NCBI RefSeq assembly: GCF_002218025.2 | Contig: NZ_AP018680.1 | Location: 868,001-932,000 of the forward strand | Length of the DNA: 64,000 nucleotides | Direction: 5' to 3' | Source of the DNA: Vibrio casei | GTDB lineage: Bacteria > Pseudomonadota > Gammaproteobacteria > Enterobacterales > Vibrionaceae | In this document: piece after piece, positions 46,035 through 54,208 of the stretch | Layout: every line of letters begins with the position of its first letter | Position numbering within the stretch: position 1 is the stretch's first letter | Notes under the pieces: generated by a model | The model's database searches: none | Seen by the model: only the letters and a program-made list of their open reading frames with translations | What the model was told of the DNA's origin: nothing | Translations under genes and position numbers: made by a program

Positions 46035-48830
46035 TTATCCTAAATCAACGTTTTTAGGTCTAAGTTGAAATTCATCAATAGAACCAATTTCTAATCCTGC
46101 ATCAAGATCGGGGGCATCTTGATGTTCTAGCCCTTTTGAGTGCATGATTAAGCGGTTGGCCGTTCTTGGTTTTAATGTATTAACCACAAAACGTATCATT
46201 TCAGTTCGATCAAGTTTTAGGATCTTTTCAATGACGATATCTCGGTTGTTAAATTCTAAATCCTTATTTCCAATCGCGACCCAATAACGTTGACCACGAG
46301 AGCGTAAGTTACTGTCTGGCGTCATTATCTGGTTGAGTAAACCCTGCTTACTGCTTTGCCATTGTTCGTCTGTTAGCTCGAGTAATACTAAATAAAAAGC
46401 GTTTAGAAACTCATCGACAGATGTCAGTAATTCGCTCGGTGCGGCATTGGGTGATTGAACATATAAAGCGAGTCCGGAATGGCGATTGAGTGGCATGTTA
46501 CCTGTGCCGACCATATAGCCTAGTTGTTGTTTGGTGCGAATTTCATGGAAAAAAGCCGCAGACATTAAGTGATTTGCTAATGTGTATAATGCAACATTGT
46601 CAGGGGAAACCGTTGGAGATTGGTAGTAAACCACTAAGGCAGAATCGGCTTGGTCACAATAAATTTCTCGTTGGAATGTACCGCTTTTCCCAAGCATAAC
46701 AAGAGGCCTAAGTGATTCTTCATACTGCTGATTTTTAACACGCAGAGCACTTTTTAAACTGTTTGCTAAGTCAATCGCTGATTGACGATTCCAGTCACCG
46801 TAAACAAACATTTCAATGTGCAATTCGGCTAGCATAGCATCAACAAAAGAAGGCAGTTCATCCACTTCGATTGATTCAAGCGCTTCAATCAACACCGGGT
46901 AAGGTGGATTGTTGGGTTGCAATATTCCGGTCATGGCATTGAATAGTTGAGAAACTGGACGGTCTTTTGCCGTATTACGCCAGTTACGTAGCATTTGACG
47001 TTTAATTGAGTCAAAACGGGTTTGGCTAAATTCACGTGAGGCAAACCGATGAATGATCACATCCAATAATTGCGCTTGTTTTTGACTAAATCCTGAAAGC
47101 ATCAGTGTTACGCCACCTTGATGAGCATAAAGGTTATAACCCATTCCTGCGATTTCAGCTTGATAAGTTTCTTTGGCTAAAGAATCTAAAAACATTTCAA
47201 CACATAGGCGTGTTTTTACAATGGTGCGAGGGGTTGAAACGGCATGTGGGCTGTCGATGGCAATAAAAGCTAACCCTTTAGGGACTCGAAATTCTGTCTC
47301 TTGTAAGTGCCATAAACGAAATCCAGCTTGATCTTCAAGTAATTTGGGTAAGGTTGCTTCACTTTCTAAGTCCGAAGGATCGAGTTCATAACAAATATAA
47401 GGATTTGGTTTAGGCAAATGAAGAGTATCGGTGATTGGAGGGTGGCTCCAAGCATGCAGGTTTTCATCCGAAATGGCAGAAACACGGTATGGCGTGTTGT
47501 ACCATTTCGCTTGTTTGTCATAAGTCAGCCCCTTTGCGATTAACATGATACGCATATTATAAGGCGTGAAATAATGCAAAAGTTGGCGTAGATGATCTTC
47601 GTCGTAATGATCCATCCTATAATCACCGTAAATCACATCTTCAGGTTCATAGTTTTGCATGTTGATAACAAGATGGCTGGCGACATCAATGCTACGAGAT
47701 GCTTCTTGAAAGCGAAAAGCTGATTCTAAAACGGCTTGTTTTTCTTCGTATCGCCACTGAGCCAATCCTTGTTGGCGAATCAGCTCAATGTATTCAAAAA
47801 TACAACTAATAATGTCATCAACTTTTTCTATTCCTTGCTTGGTTAAACTACAACTGATTGAAAATTCTCGGAAGTTACTGCCACTGATCCCACCGCCTGC
47901 CGTCAGTGAAGTGATCAATTCTTGTGTTTTTAAATGTTGCAATAAGCTGCCTTCGCTTTCATCTCCGAGTAGGTGCGCAAAATAAGAGAGGGGTTTGGTT
48001 TTATAAAACTTATCCATGCCTGGGAAATTAAAAGTAAGCATCAATTTACGAGAATCTTTTTCCGGTTCGACGGTCACAAAGAGTGCAGAGTCTTGTTCTC
48101 TCAGCAAAGGGATATGGATTTTTTTATATTTTTTATGATGATTTTTAATGGCCGAAAAGTAATTGATGGCTGCTTCTTCAAGTTGATCTAATGAGTGAGG
48201 GCTGATTAGCGTCGCCGTCATTAAATCAGCGGAATAATGCTGCTGATAGAATTCAAGGATTTCATCACGGATAGAGGTCGTTGGATTGCCGTCGTTATCC
48301 AAAAGGTCACTTAATGTTTGATCGTTACCTACGGAAAATTTAGCAAAAGGGTGCTCAGGGTTAACCATTTCTTTATGTACTTGATATAAACGACGCATGT
48401 CATCTTTTAATTTCAAGCGAAATTCAGATTCTACTGCTTGGCGCTCCTTTTCTAATGCTTCTTGATTGAAAAGAGGGGCAATAAAAAATTGGCTAAAGCG
48501 ATCTAAAGCTTCCGCAAAAGACGTAGAAATAATATCAAAGAAAAAACACGTATGTTCGGTGCCTGTCCAAGCGTTATTTTTGCCACCATGCTGGCTAATG
48601 AATGATTGGAATTCTCCAATACTAGGGTATTTTTGTGTGCCTAAGAACAACATGTGTTCTAAGTAGTGAGCCAGACCTTCACGATGGTAAGGATCATCAA
48701 AATGTCCCACTTTAACGGCTAATGCTGCGGCTGATTTTTGCGCATTTTCATCGTGTACTAATAATATACGTAGCCCATTGGGTAGGGTTATATAACGATA
48801 TTGCTTTTTATCATTTGGACTAATGTGCAC
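46035..48830 (-). CDS. M16 (insulinase/pitrilysin) zinc metalloprotease
   Basis: A 931-residue protease of the insulysin type with four M16 domains. The inverted zinc motif is HYLEH (His55, Glu58, His59) in GLAHYLEHMLFLG, with the distal Glu in ERQAVESEF. No signal peptide is seen, so unlike E. coli PtrA it should be cytoplasmic and degrade small peptides. The GTG at 48830 (VHISPNDKKQYRY) has GGGG 6 bases upstream and is preferred to the ATG four codons earlier, which has no ribosome binding site. Confidence 0.88.
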   Translation of the reverse strand: MHISPNDKKQYRYITLPNGLRILLVHDENAQKSAAALAVKVGHFDDPYHREGLAHYLEHMLFLGTQKYPSIGEFQSFISQHGGKNNAWTGTEHTCFFFDIISTSFAEALDRFSQFFIAPLFNQEALEKERQAVESEFRLKLKDDMRRLYQVHKEMVNPEHPFAKFSVGNDQTLSDLLDNDGNPTTSIRDEILEFYQQHYSADLMTATLISPHSLDQLEEAAINYFSAIKNHHKKYKKIHIPLLREQDSALFVTVEPEKDSRKLMLTFNFPGMDKFYKTKPLSYFAHLLGDESEGSLLQHLKTQELITSLTAGGGISGSNFREFSISCSLTKQGIEKVDDIISCIFEYIELIRQQGLAQWRYEEKQAVLESAFRFQEASRSIDVASHLVINMQNYEPEDVIYGDYRMDHYDEDHLRQLLHYFTPYNMRIMLIAKGLTYDKQAKWYNTPYRVSAISDENLHAWSHPPITDTLHLPKPNPYICYELDPSDLESEATLPKLLEDQAGFRLWHLQETEFRVPKGLAFIAIDSPHAVSTPRTIVKTRLCVEMFLDSLAKETYQAEIAGMGYNLYAHQGGVTLMLSGFSQKQAQLLDVIIHRFASREFSQTRFDSIKRQMLRNWRNTAKDRPVSQLFNAMTGILQPNNPPYPVLIEALESIEVDELPSFVDAMLAELHIEMFVYGDWNRQSAIDLANSLKSALRVKNQQYEESLRPLVMLGKSGTFQREIYCDQADSALVVYYQSPTVSPDNVALYTLANHLMSAAFFHEIRTKQQLGYMVGTGNMPLNRHSGLALYVQSPNAAPSELLTSVDEFLNAFYLVLLELTDEQWQSSKQGLLNQIMTPDSNLRSRGQRYWVAIGNKDLEFNNRDIVIEKILKLDRTEMIRFVVNTLKPRTANRLIMHSKGLEHQDAPDLDAGLEIGSIDEFQLRPKNVDLG

Positions 48831-49224
48831 AGTACACCCCATGATTGATAAGAAATGATCTTGCTGAAATTGAGATAAGAAAGCTCAGCAAGTTAATTAA
48901 GTGTAGAGCAAAATACGCTTATTCTGTTGAAGGCGCATTTTGGTAAGTCACTTGTTTTGTTAAGCCATTTGATTTTTAGGCCACTGGGTATGCTTTAATT
49001 ATGACTTGGGATTAAAACGCTGCAAATGGTTTCTTTAAGGAATGTGGATATAAAGAAATAATTATACTTCTCGTAAGATGAAATGGTTAAAAATAGTTGA
49101 ATCTGAGTATAGATCGCAATTATTTGATAAGAATGTTAGTTACATCGATAATCTAATCTTTTAACTTGTTATACTAAAGTCTAACAATAAAGTTTATATT
49201 TAGATGGTATTTAGGGTTGGTGTT
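48831..49224. other. Divergent intergenic region between the M16 protease gene and sixA
   Basis: A 394-base AT-rich region with both promoters. A TATACT -10-like element near 49170 could belong to sixA. No hairpin, repeat or ORF worth reporting is seen. Confidence 0.4.
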
Positions 49225-49689
49225 ATGCACATTTATATCATGCGTCATGGCGATGCGGAAACATTTGCCGCTTCGGATGCAGAGCGGCCATTAAGTCAGA
49301 TGGGGCACGATCAATCTTTGAAAGTGGCACAGCGCTGCAGAGACAATGGGCAAGAAGAATTTGATTTGGTGTTGGTCAGCCCATATTTGCGAGCACAACA
49401 AACATGGAAAACTATTTCGCCTATATTGAAAGCCAATAATGTTGAGGATTGTTCAGATATTACACCTTATGGCGATTCTGAAACCGTTGTTGAATATGTT
49501 TGCGCTCTTGCTGAAACACAATTTTTGCAAAATATATTGCTCGTTTCACACTTGCCATTAGTTGGTTATTTAACCGCAGATTTTGTAACAGACATGCCTC
49601 CACCGATGTTTCCAACCTCTGGAATGGTATGCATTGATTTCGATGTAGACACAAGAAAAGGCCAAATTATTTGGCAAGCTCAGCCTTAG
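49225..49689 (+). CDS. sixA: Phosphohistidine phosphatase SixA
   Basis: A 154-residue histidine-phosphatase-fold protein. The catalytic RHG motif (MHIYIMRHGDAE, His8) and second His in LLVSHLPLVGYL match SixA, which dephosphorylates phosphohistidine proteins (in E. coli the NPr protein of the nitrogen PTS). The ATG at 49225 puts RHG at the standard position; an in-frame ATG 21 bases upstream is less likely. It stands alone, with a terminator after it. Confidence 0.92.
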   Translation: MHIYIMRHGDAETFAASDAERPLSQMGHDQSLKVAQRCRDNGQEEFDLVLVSPYLRAQQTWKTISPILKANNVEDCSDITPYGDSETVVEYVCALAETQFLQNILLVSHLPLVGYLTADFVTDMPPPMFPTSGMVCIDFDVDTRKGQIIWQAQP

Positions 49690-49836
49690 TTTATCAACCT
49701 CAGATTTGGATAACTAGAGTCACTTAATAATAAAATAGTGTGAAGAATGTAAATTATTATCAATAAATTCAATTGGTTAATGAGTTCTCTATATTTTCTA
49801 CTCCAAACCTGAGATTGTTCATAAGAGGCATGAAAT

Positions 49837-49862
49837 AGGAGACCACATGGTTCTCCTTTTTA
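49837..49862 (+). terminator. Terminator after sixA
   Basis: AGGAGACC and GGTTCTCCT (one bulged T) form a stem with loop ACAT, followed by a T run. It lies between the converging sixA and smrB genes. Confidence 0.7.
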
Positions 49863-49890
49863 TTGAGCGGAAAAGAAAAAATAGAGAGGA

Positions 49891-50418
49891 CTACTCAGGA
49901 GTGGTAAGTAATATCAATAAAGCGCCATTACCACCGAATTCTAATGGAGCTTGATGATAGGCCATCACATCAGGGTGTTGAGCTAACCAAAGCGGCACTT
50001 TTTGCTTGAGAATGTGCCGGCCAATCCCATGCATGACACTGGCACAAGCGACGCCTTCTTTTACACAATGGGCGATCATTGCTCCTAATTCTCGCTTGGC
50101 TTCTAGTTGCGTCATTCCGTGTAAGTCTAAAAATACATCGGGCACATACACACCACGTCTTAAACGTTTAAGTTCATATTTAGAAACATCATCACGAGCA
50201 TAGCGAGTTGGCCCATCTTCATTGAGTAAAGGGACAAACTCATCTGAAAAATAAAATTCATTATCCTTTGCTTCACGAAAGGTACGACGAATTTCTTTTT
50301 GTTGTAAATTCTTTTTCGGTTGTTGGATTATGGTATCCTGTGACAACTTTTTTACGCCCTTCATTTCTTGTTTAAATAGCGCAAATTCATCATCAAAATC
50401 GGTGTCTTTTTCGCTCAT
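49891..50418 (-). CDS. smrB: Endonuclease SmrB
   Basis: A 175-residue protein with an N-terminal charged tail and a C-terminal Smr domain holding DLHGMTQLEAKREL and HGIGRHILK. In E. coli SmrB recognises collided ribosomes and cuts the mRNA between them as a quality-control step. It is divergent from prmB, as in most gammaproteobacteria. Confidence 0.94.
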   Translation of the reverse strand: MSEKDTDFDDEFALFKQEMKGVKKLSQDTIIQQPKKNLQQKEIRRTFREAKDNEFYFSDEFVPLLNEDGPTRYARDDVSKYELKRLRRGVYVPDVFLDLHGMTQLEAKRELGAMIAHCVKEGVACASVMHGIGRHILKQKVPLWLAQHPDVMAYHQAPLEFGGNGALLILLTTPE

Positions 50419-50535
50419 GAAAAATCCTTAATAATAAGGGGCGGTATTGTAACCCTAAGCCTAGCTAAGATGCGAGTTTCAATATGCTTACTCTAGTCAG
50501 TATAGGTTTGGCAGTGTAGCCATGCGGAGGCAAAC

Positions 50536-51468
50536 TTGGATAAAATTTTTATAGATGAAGCAGTATCGGAACTTCATACGCTTCAAGATATGATCCGGTG
50601 GACAGTTAGTCGATTTAATGCGGCTGGTTTGTTCTACGGACATGGTACCGATAATTCTTGGGATGAGGCGGTTCAGCTTGTTTTGCCAACGCTTTATCTT
50701 CCTATTGACGTGCCACCGCATGTGTTAAATTCTCGTTTGATTACCAGTGAACGTTTACGAATTGTTGAGCGTGTGATTAAACGCATTAATGAGCGTACTC
50801 CAACGGCTTATTTAACCAATAAAGCGTGGTTCTGTGGCCTTGAATTTTATGTTGATGAACGTGTTTTAGTACCTCGTTCTCCCATTGGTGAAATGATCCA
50901 ACAACAATTCCAGCCTTGGTTAATCCAAGAGCCAACCCGTATTATGGATCTATGTACTGGTAGTGGCTGTATCGCGATAGCGTGTGCTTACGCTTTTGAA
51001 GATGCTGAAGTGGATGCGATTGATATTTCGCTAGAGGCATTACAAGTAGCGGAGCGCAATATTCATGACCATGGCTTGGAGCAACAAGTCTTTCCGTTAC
51101 GTTCTGATTTATTTAATGATATTCCTGAAGATAAGTACAACATCATCGTGACCAACCCACCTTATGTTGATCAAGAAGATATGGATAGCTTACCTGAAGA
51201 GTTCAAGCATGAGCCTGAGCTTGGTCTAGCGGCAGGTTCTGATGGATTAAAGCTGATGCGTCGTATTTTAGCGGACGCGCCAGATTATTTAACCGATGAT
51301 GGTATTTTAATTTGTGAAGTGGGTAATTCGATGGTTCATGTGATGAATCAATACCCACACATTCCATTTACATGGCTTGAGTTCGAAAATGGTGGTCACG
51401 GAGTATTTTTATTAACTCGCGAGCAGTTAGTCGAACACGCGAGTGAATTTTCAATTTATAAAAAATAA
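50536..51468 (+). CDS. prmB: Ribosomal protein uL3 N5-glutamine methyltransferase PrmB
   Basis: A 310-residue SAM methyltransferase that methylates a glutamine of ribosomal protein L3. The SAM motif is [19 protein letters not shown] and the catalytic motif is NPPY in [13 protein letters not shown]. The start is TTG at 50536, with a strong GGAGG ribosome binding site 7 bases upstream. The sequence from it ([18 protein letters not shown]) follows E. coli PrmB from residue 2, so TTG is well supported. Confidence 0.95.
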   Translation: MDKIFIDEAVSELHTLQDMIRWTVSRFNAAGLFYGHGTDNSWDEAVQLVLPTLYLPIDVPPHVLNSRLITSERLRIVERVIKRINERTPTAYLTNKAWFCGLEFYVDERVLVPRSPIGEMIQQQFQPWLIQEPTRIMDLCTGSGCIAIACAYAFEDAEVDAIDISLEALQVAERNIHDHGLEQQVFPLRSDLFNDIPEDKYNIIVTNPPYVDQEDMDSLPEEFKHEPELGLAAGSDGLKLMRRILADAPDYLTDDGILICEVGNSMVHVMNQYPHIPFTWLEFENGGHGVFLLTREQLVEHASEFSIYKK

Positions 51469-51507
51469 TCACATTAAATGTAAGTGTCATTAAACGACAT
51501 GCCAACC

Positions 51508-51552
51508 TATATGCCCAAGTGAGTTTTGCATCTTTAGATAACTTGGGTATAC
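51508..51552. repeat. Vibrio-type CCCAAGT/ACTTGGG stem-loop
   Basis: TATATGCCCAAGT (51508-51520) and ACTTGGGTATAC (51541-51552) form an 11-bp stem with one G-T pair and a 20-base loop in the prmB-aroC gap. It is related to the shorter stem-loop at 11468-11492. Confidence 0.6.
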
Positions 51553-51692
51553 ATCGGGGGCTGGTATTTTTTATTCAAGACATCGTTGGTTATTTTAAAA
51601 ATAGGGTTTACAAGTTTGTTGCTTGACGACACTATTCAAGAATGCAATTTAAATCAGCTGCAAAGCGAAAAGAATAAATTAAAGAGGGATTC

Positions 51693-52778
51693 ATGGCAGG
51701 GAATAGTATTGGTCAACACTTTCGAGTAACAACGTTTGGTGAAAGCCATGGTAAAGCATTAGGTTGTATTGTTGATGGTTGTCCTCCGGGCTTAGAGCTG
51801 AATGAAGCTGATTTACAAAAAGATCTTGATCGTCGTCGTCCGGGTACTTCTCGTTATACTACAGCCCGTCGTGAACCTGATGAAGTAGAAATCTTAGGTG
51901 GCGTTTTTGAAGGTCAAACGACAGGTACATCGATTGGCTTAACCATTCAAAATACCGATCAGCGTTCAAAAGATTACTCGGAAATCATGGATAAGTTTCG
52001 TCCAGGCCATGCGGATTATACTTACCACCAAAAATATGGTGTCCGTGATTACCGTGGTGGTGGTCGTTCATCTGCTCGTGAAACTGCGATGCGTGTTGCC
52101 GCCGGTGGAATCGCTAAGAAATATCTGAAACAAGAGTTTGGCATTGAAATTCGTGGTTATTTGTCTCAAATGGGCGATGTGACGATTGATAAAGTTGATT
52201 GGGACGAAATTGAAAATAACCCATTTTTCTGTCCGGATGTTGATAAAGTCGATGCGTTTGATGGGTTGATCCGTGATTTGAAAAAACAAGGCGATTCTAT
52301 CGGGGCGAAATTATCTGTTGTTGCCACTAATGTTCCTGTCGGCTTAGGTGAGCCTATTTTTGACCGTTTAGATGCGGATATCGCTCATGCTTTAATGGGC
52401 ATTAATGCGGTAAAGGGTGTCGAAATCGGTGATGGTTTTGCGGTGGCTAATCAAAAAGGCAGTCAGCATCGTGATGAAATGTCACCACAAGGTTTTAAAT
52501 CTAACCATGCAGGTGGTATTTTAGGTGGTATTTCTTCGGGTCAAGATATTGTAGCAAGTATCGCGCTTAAACCAACATCGAGCATTACCGTTCCGGGTGA
52601 AACTATTAACCGCAAAGGTGAATCAACGTCATTAATCACCAAAGGGCGTCATGATCCTTGTGTTGGAATTCGCGCCGTTCCAATTGCGGAAGCGATGCTG
52701 GCGATTGTTCTTATGGATCATCTATTGCGTCATCGTGGACAAAATCATAATGTGTCGACTGAAACACCAAAAATTTAA
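51693..52778 (+). CDS. aroC: Chorismate synthase
   Basis: A 361-residue enzyme that makes chorismate from EPSP using reduced FMN, the last common step to aromatic amino acids. The signatures are [18 protein letters not shown] (about 15-32), [24 protein letters not shown] (about 122-146) and [17 protein letters not shown] near the C-terminus. Length and sequence are standard. A strong terminator follows. Confidence 0.97.
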   Translation: MAGNSIGQHFRVTTFGESHGKALGCIVDGCPPGLELNEADLQKDLDRRRPGTSRYTTARREPDEVEILGGVFEGQTTGTSIGLTIQNTDQRSKDYSEIMDKFRPGHADYTYHQKYGVRDYRGGGRSSARETAMRVAAGGIAKKYLKQEFGIEIRGYLSQMGDVTIDKVDWDEIENNPFFCPDVDKVDAFDGLIRDLKKQGDSIGAKLSVVATNVPVGLGEPIFDRLDADIAHALMGINAVKGVEIGDGFAVANQKGSQHRDEMSPQGFKSNHAGGILGGISSGQDIVASIALKPTSSITVPGETINRKGESTSLITKGRHDPCVGIRAVPIAEAMLAIVLMDHLLRHRGQNHNVSTETPKI

Positions 52779-52793
52779 ATAAGACTTTTTCTG

Positions 52794-52835
52794 AAAGCTT
52801 TTATTAATAGTAATGTTAATAAGGGCTTTTTTTAT
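52794..52835 (+). terminator. Terminator after aroC
   Basis: AAAGCTTTTATTAA (52794-52807) and TTAATAAGGGCTTT (52816-52829) pair over 14 bases (two G-T pairs) with an 8-base loop, followed by TTTTTATT. Confidence 0.88.
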
Positions 52836-53119
52836 TGGGTTTAATTTTATAATGTCGATATGTATTAAATATGAGAAAGTTTTAACTGTACCTATTAATA
52901 AATTGCCTCTTCTCTCTTCCCCTTTTTTAGCGCTTAATTTTAATTAATTGATTGTTTATTTTGATTTTAAAATATTTGCTGCTAACTGTTTATCTTAGTT
53001 GGACAAAACTAAAATCGTGTCTTACTTTTTAATTGTAGATTTCTTTATATTTTTCTCACCTTTGAGAATTAGCCTACGCTGCTTTATATATTACTAAAAT
53101 TCACAGGATGGTGGTCTAT
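52836..53119. other. Promoter region of the OmpA/Ig-repeat operon
   Basis: An AT-rich gap of about 280 bases after the aroC terminator. It must hold the promoter for the following two-gene operon, but no single -35/-10 pair stands out and no operator is recognised. Confidence 0.4.
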
Positions 53120-54208
53120 ATGTTTCGACGGATAAATTATATAAGTTATATAGGTGGAGTTTCTGCACTATTAGCATTCTCATGCTATGCCGCTCCTGCA
53201 GACAAGTCTGTTGGCGTGAAGTTAGACTATAACTTTGCTCATTCTAGCTGTGAAAGTGACAACTTAGATTGTGATGATCAGTCGTTAGGAGGTGGGATTT
53301 ATTTTCGTCACAATATTTATCAACCCTATTTTTATCAAATTGGTTTTGAATATTTAGGCCAATATGAAGCTATCTATCCTGCATTATCCAACCCGAGTGT
53401 AGGTGCGAAATATAAAGGTAATGTATTTGCTATTGGGGTATCGGCAGGACGTATTTTTTCATTAACGGAAAACCAAAATATCGTTGCTCAAATAGGGGCA
53501 ATGCCTTGGTATATCGATGTTGAAGGGGATGAACTTGGAAGTAAAGTTGATAATGATAATAAAGGGATTTCGCCTTTTGCTTCATTGGCCTACCAATACA
53601 ATATGTCAAAAAGTAGTTATCTAGAGCTGGGTTACCAGTATGTGTATGGCGTTGGATCAGATTCAACGGGTGGCGCGGATATTAATCAAGTATTTCTTGG
53701 GTTAGGGTATCGTTTTGGATCGTCGGAACCTGAAACCGTCGTTCAGACGGTAACCGAAACCAAGTATGTCACCGTGACAGAAAACAGTATGACGCTGAAT
53801 CTAGGAGAAAATAATTCTACCGTGCTGTTTGGTTTTGATTCCTCAACACTTAATCCTGATATGTATTCTTTGCTTACTCCAATGGAAAATCGTTTGAATG
53901 ATAATCCTGAAGCTTTGTTAACTATTGAAAGTCATACCGATAGCGTAGGTTCTGATGCTTATAATCAAAAATTATCACAACGACGTGGTGATGCACTAAA
54001 AGATTATTTTACCAATAAAGGTATTTCAGTTGATCGAATTACAGTGAAAGCTTATGGTGAGACAAGGCCTCTTGTACCCAACACGTCCGCCGAGAATCGT
54101 GCGACAAACCGACGTGTAGTGCTATTTTCCCCTTCTTTTGAAAAACAAGATGTGGTGAATGAAAAGACACAAAGTAGTGAGTCTTCTGTTCAAGGAGCCG
54201 AAAAATGA
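53120..54208 (+). CDS. OmpA-family outer-membrane protein
   Basis: A 362-residue protein: a signal peptide (to about residue 24, ending CYA), an eight-strand-type barrel of about 180 residues (VGVKLDYNF ... VFLGLGYRFG), and a threonine-rich hinge (VVQTVTETKYVTVTENS). A C-terminal OmpA peptidoglycan-binding domain follows, with LTIESHTDSVGSDAYNQKLS and RADGDALK-like QRRGDALKDYF, and the two peptidoglycan contact residues (Asp and Arg) in TDSVGS and NRRV. The ATG at 53120 has GGTGG 5 bases upstream; an ATG at 53108 is possible. Its stop overlaps the next start (ATGA). Confidence 0.87.
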   Translation: MFRRINYISYIGGVSALLAFSCYAAPADKSVGVKLDYNFAHSSCESDNLDCDDQSLGGGIYFRHNIYQPYFYQIGFEYLGQYEAIYPALSNPSVGAKYKGNVFAIGVSAGRIFSLTENQNIVAQIGAMPWYIDVEGDELGSKVDNDNKGISPFASLAYQYNMSKSSYLELGYQYVYGVGSDSTGGADINQVFLGLGYRFGSSEPETVVQTVTETKYVTVTENSMTLNLGENNSTVLFGFDSSTLNPDMYSLLTPMENRLNDNPEALLTIESHTDSVGSDAYNQKLSQRRGDALKDYFTNKGISVDRITVKAYGETRPLVPNTSAENRATNRRVVLFSPSFEKQDVVNEKTQSSESSVQGAEK

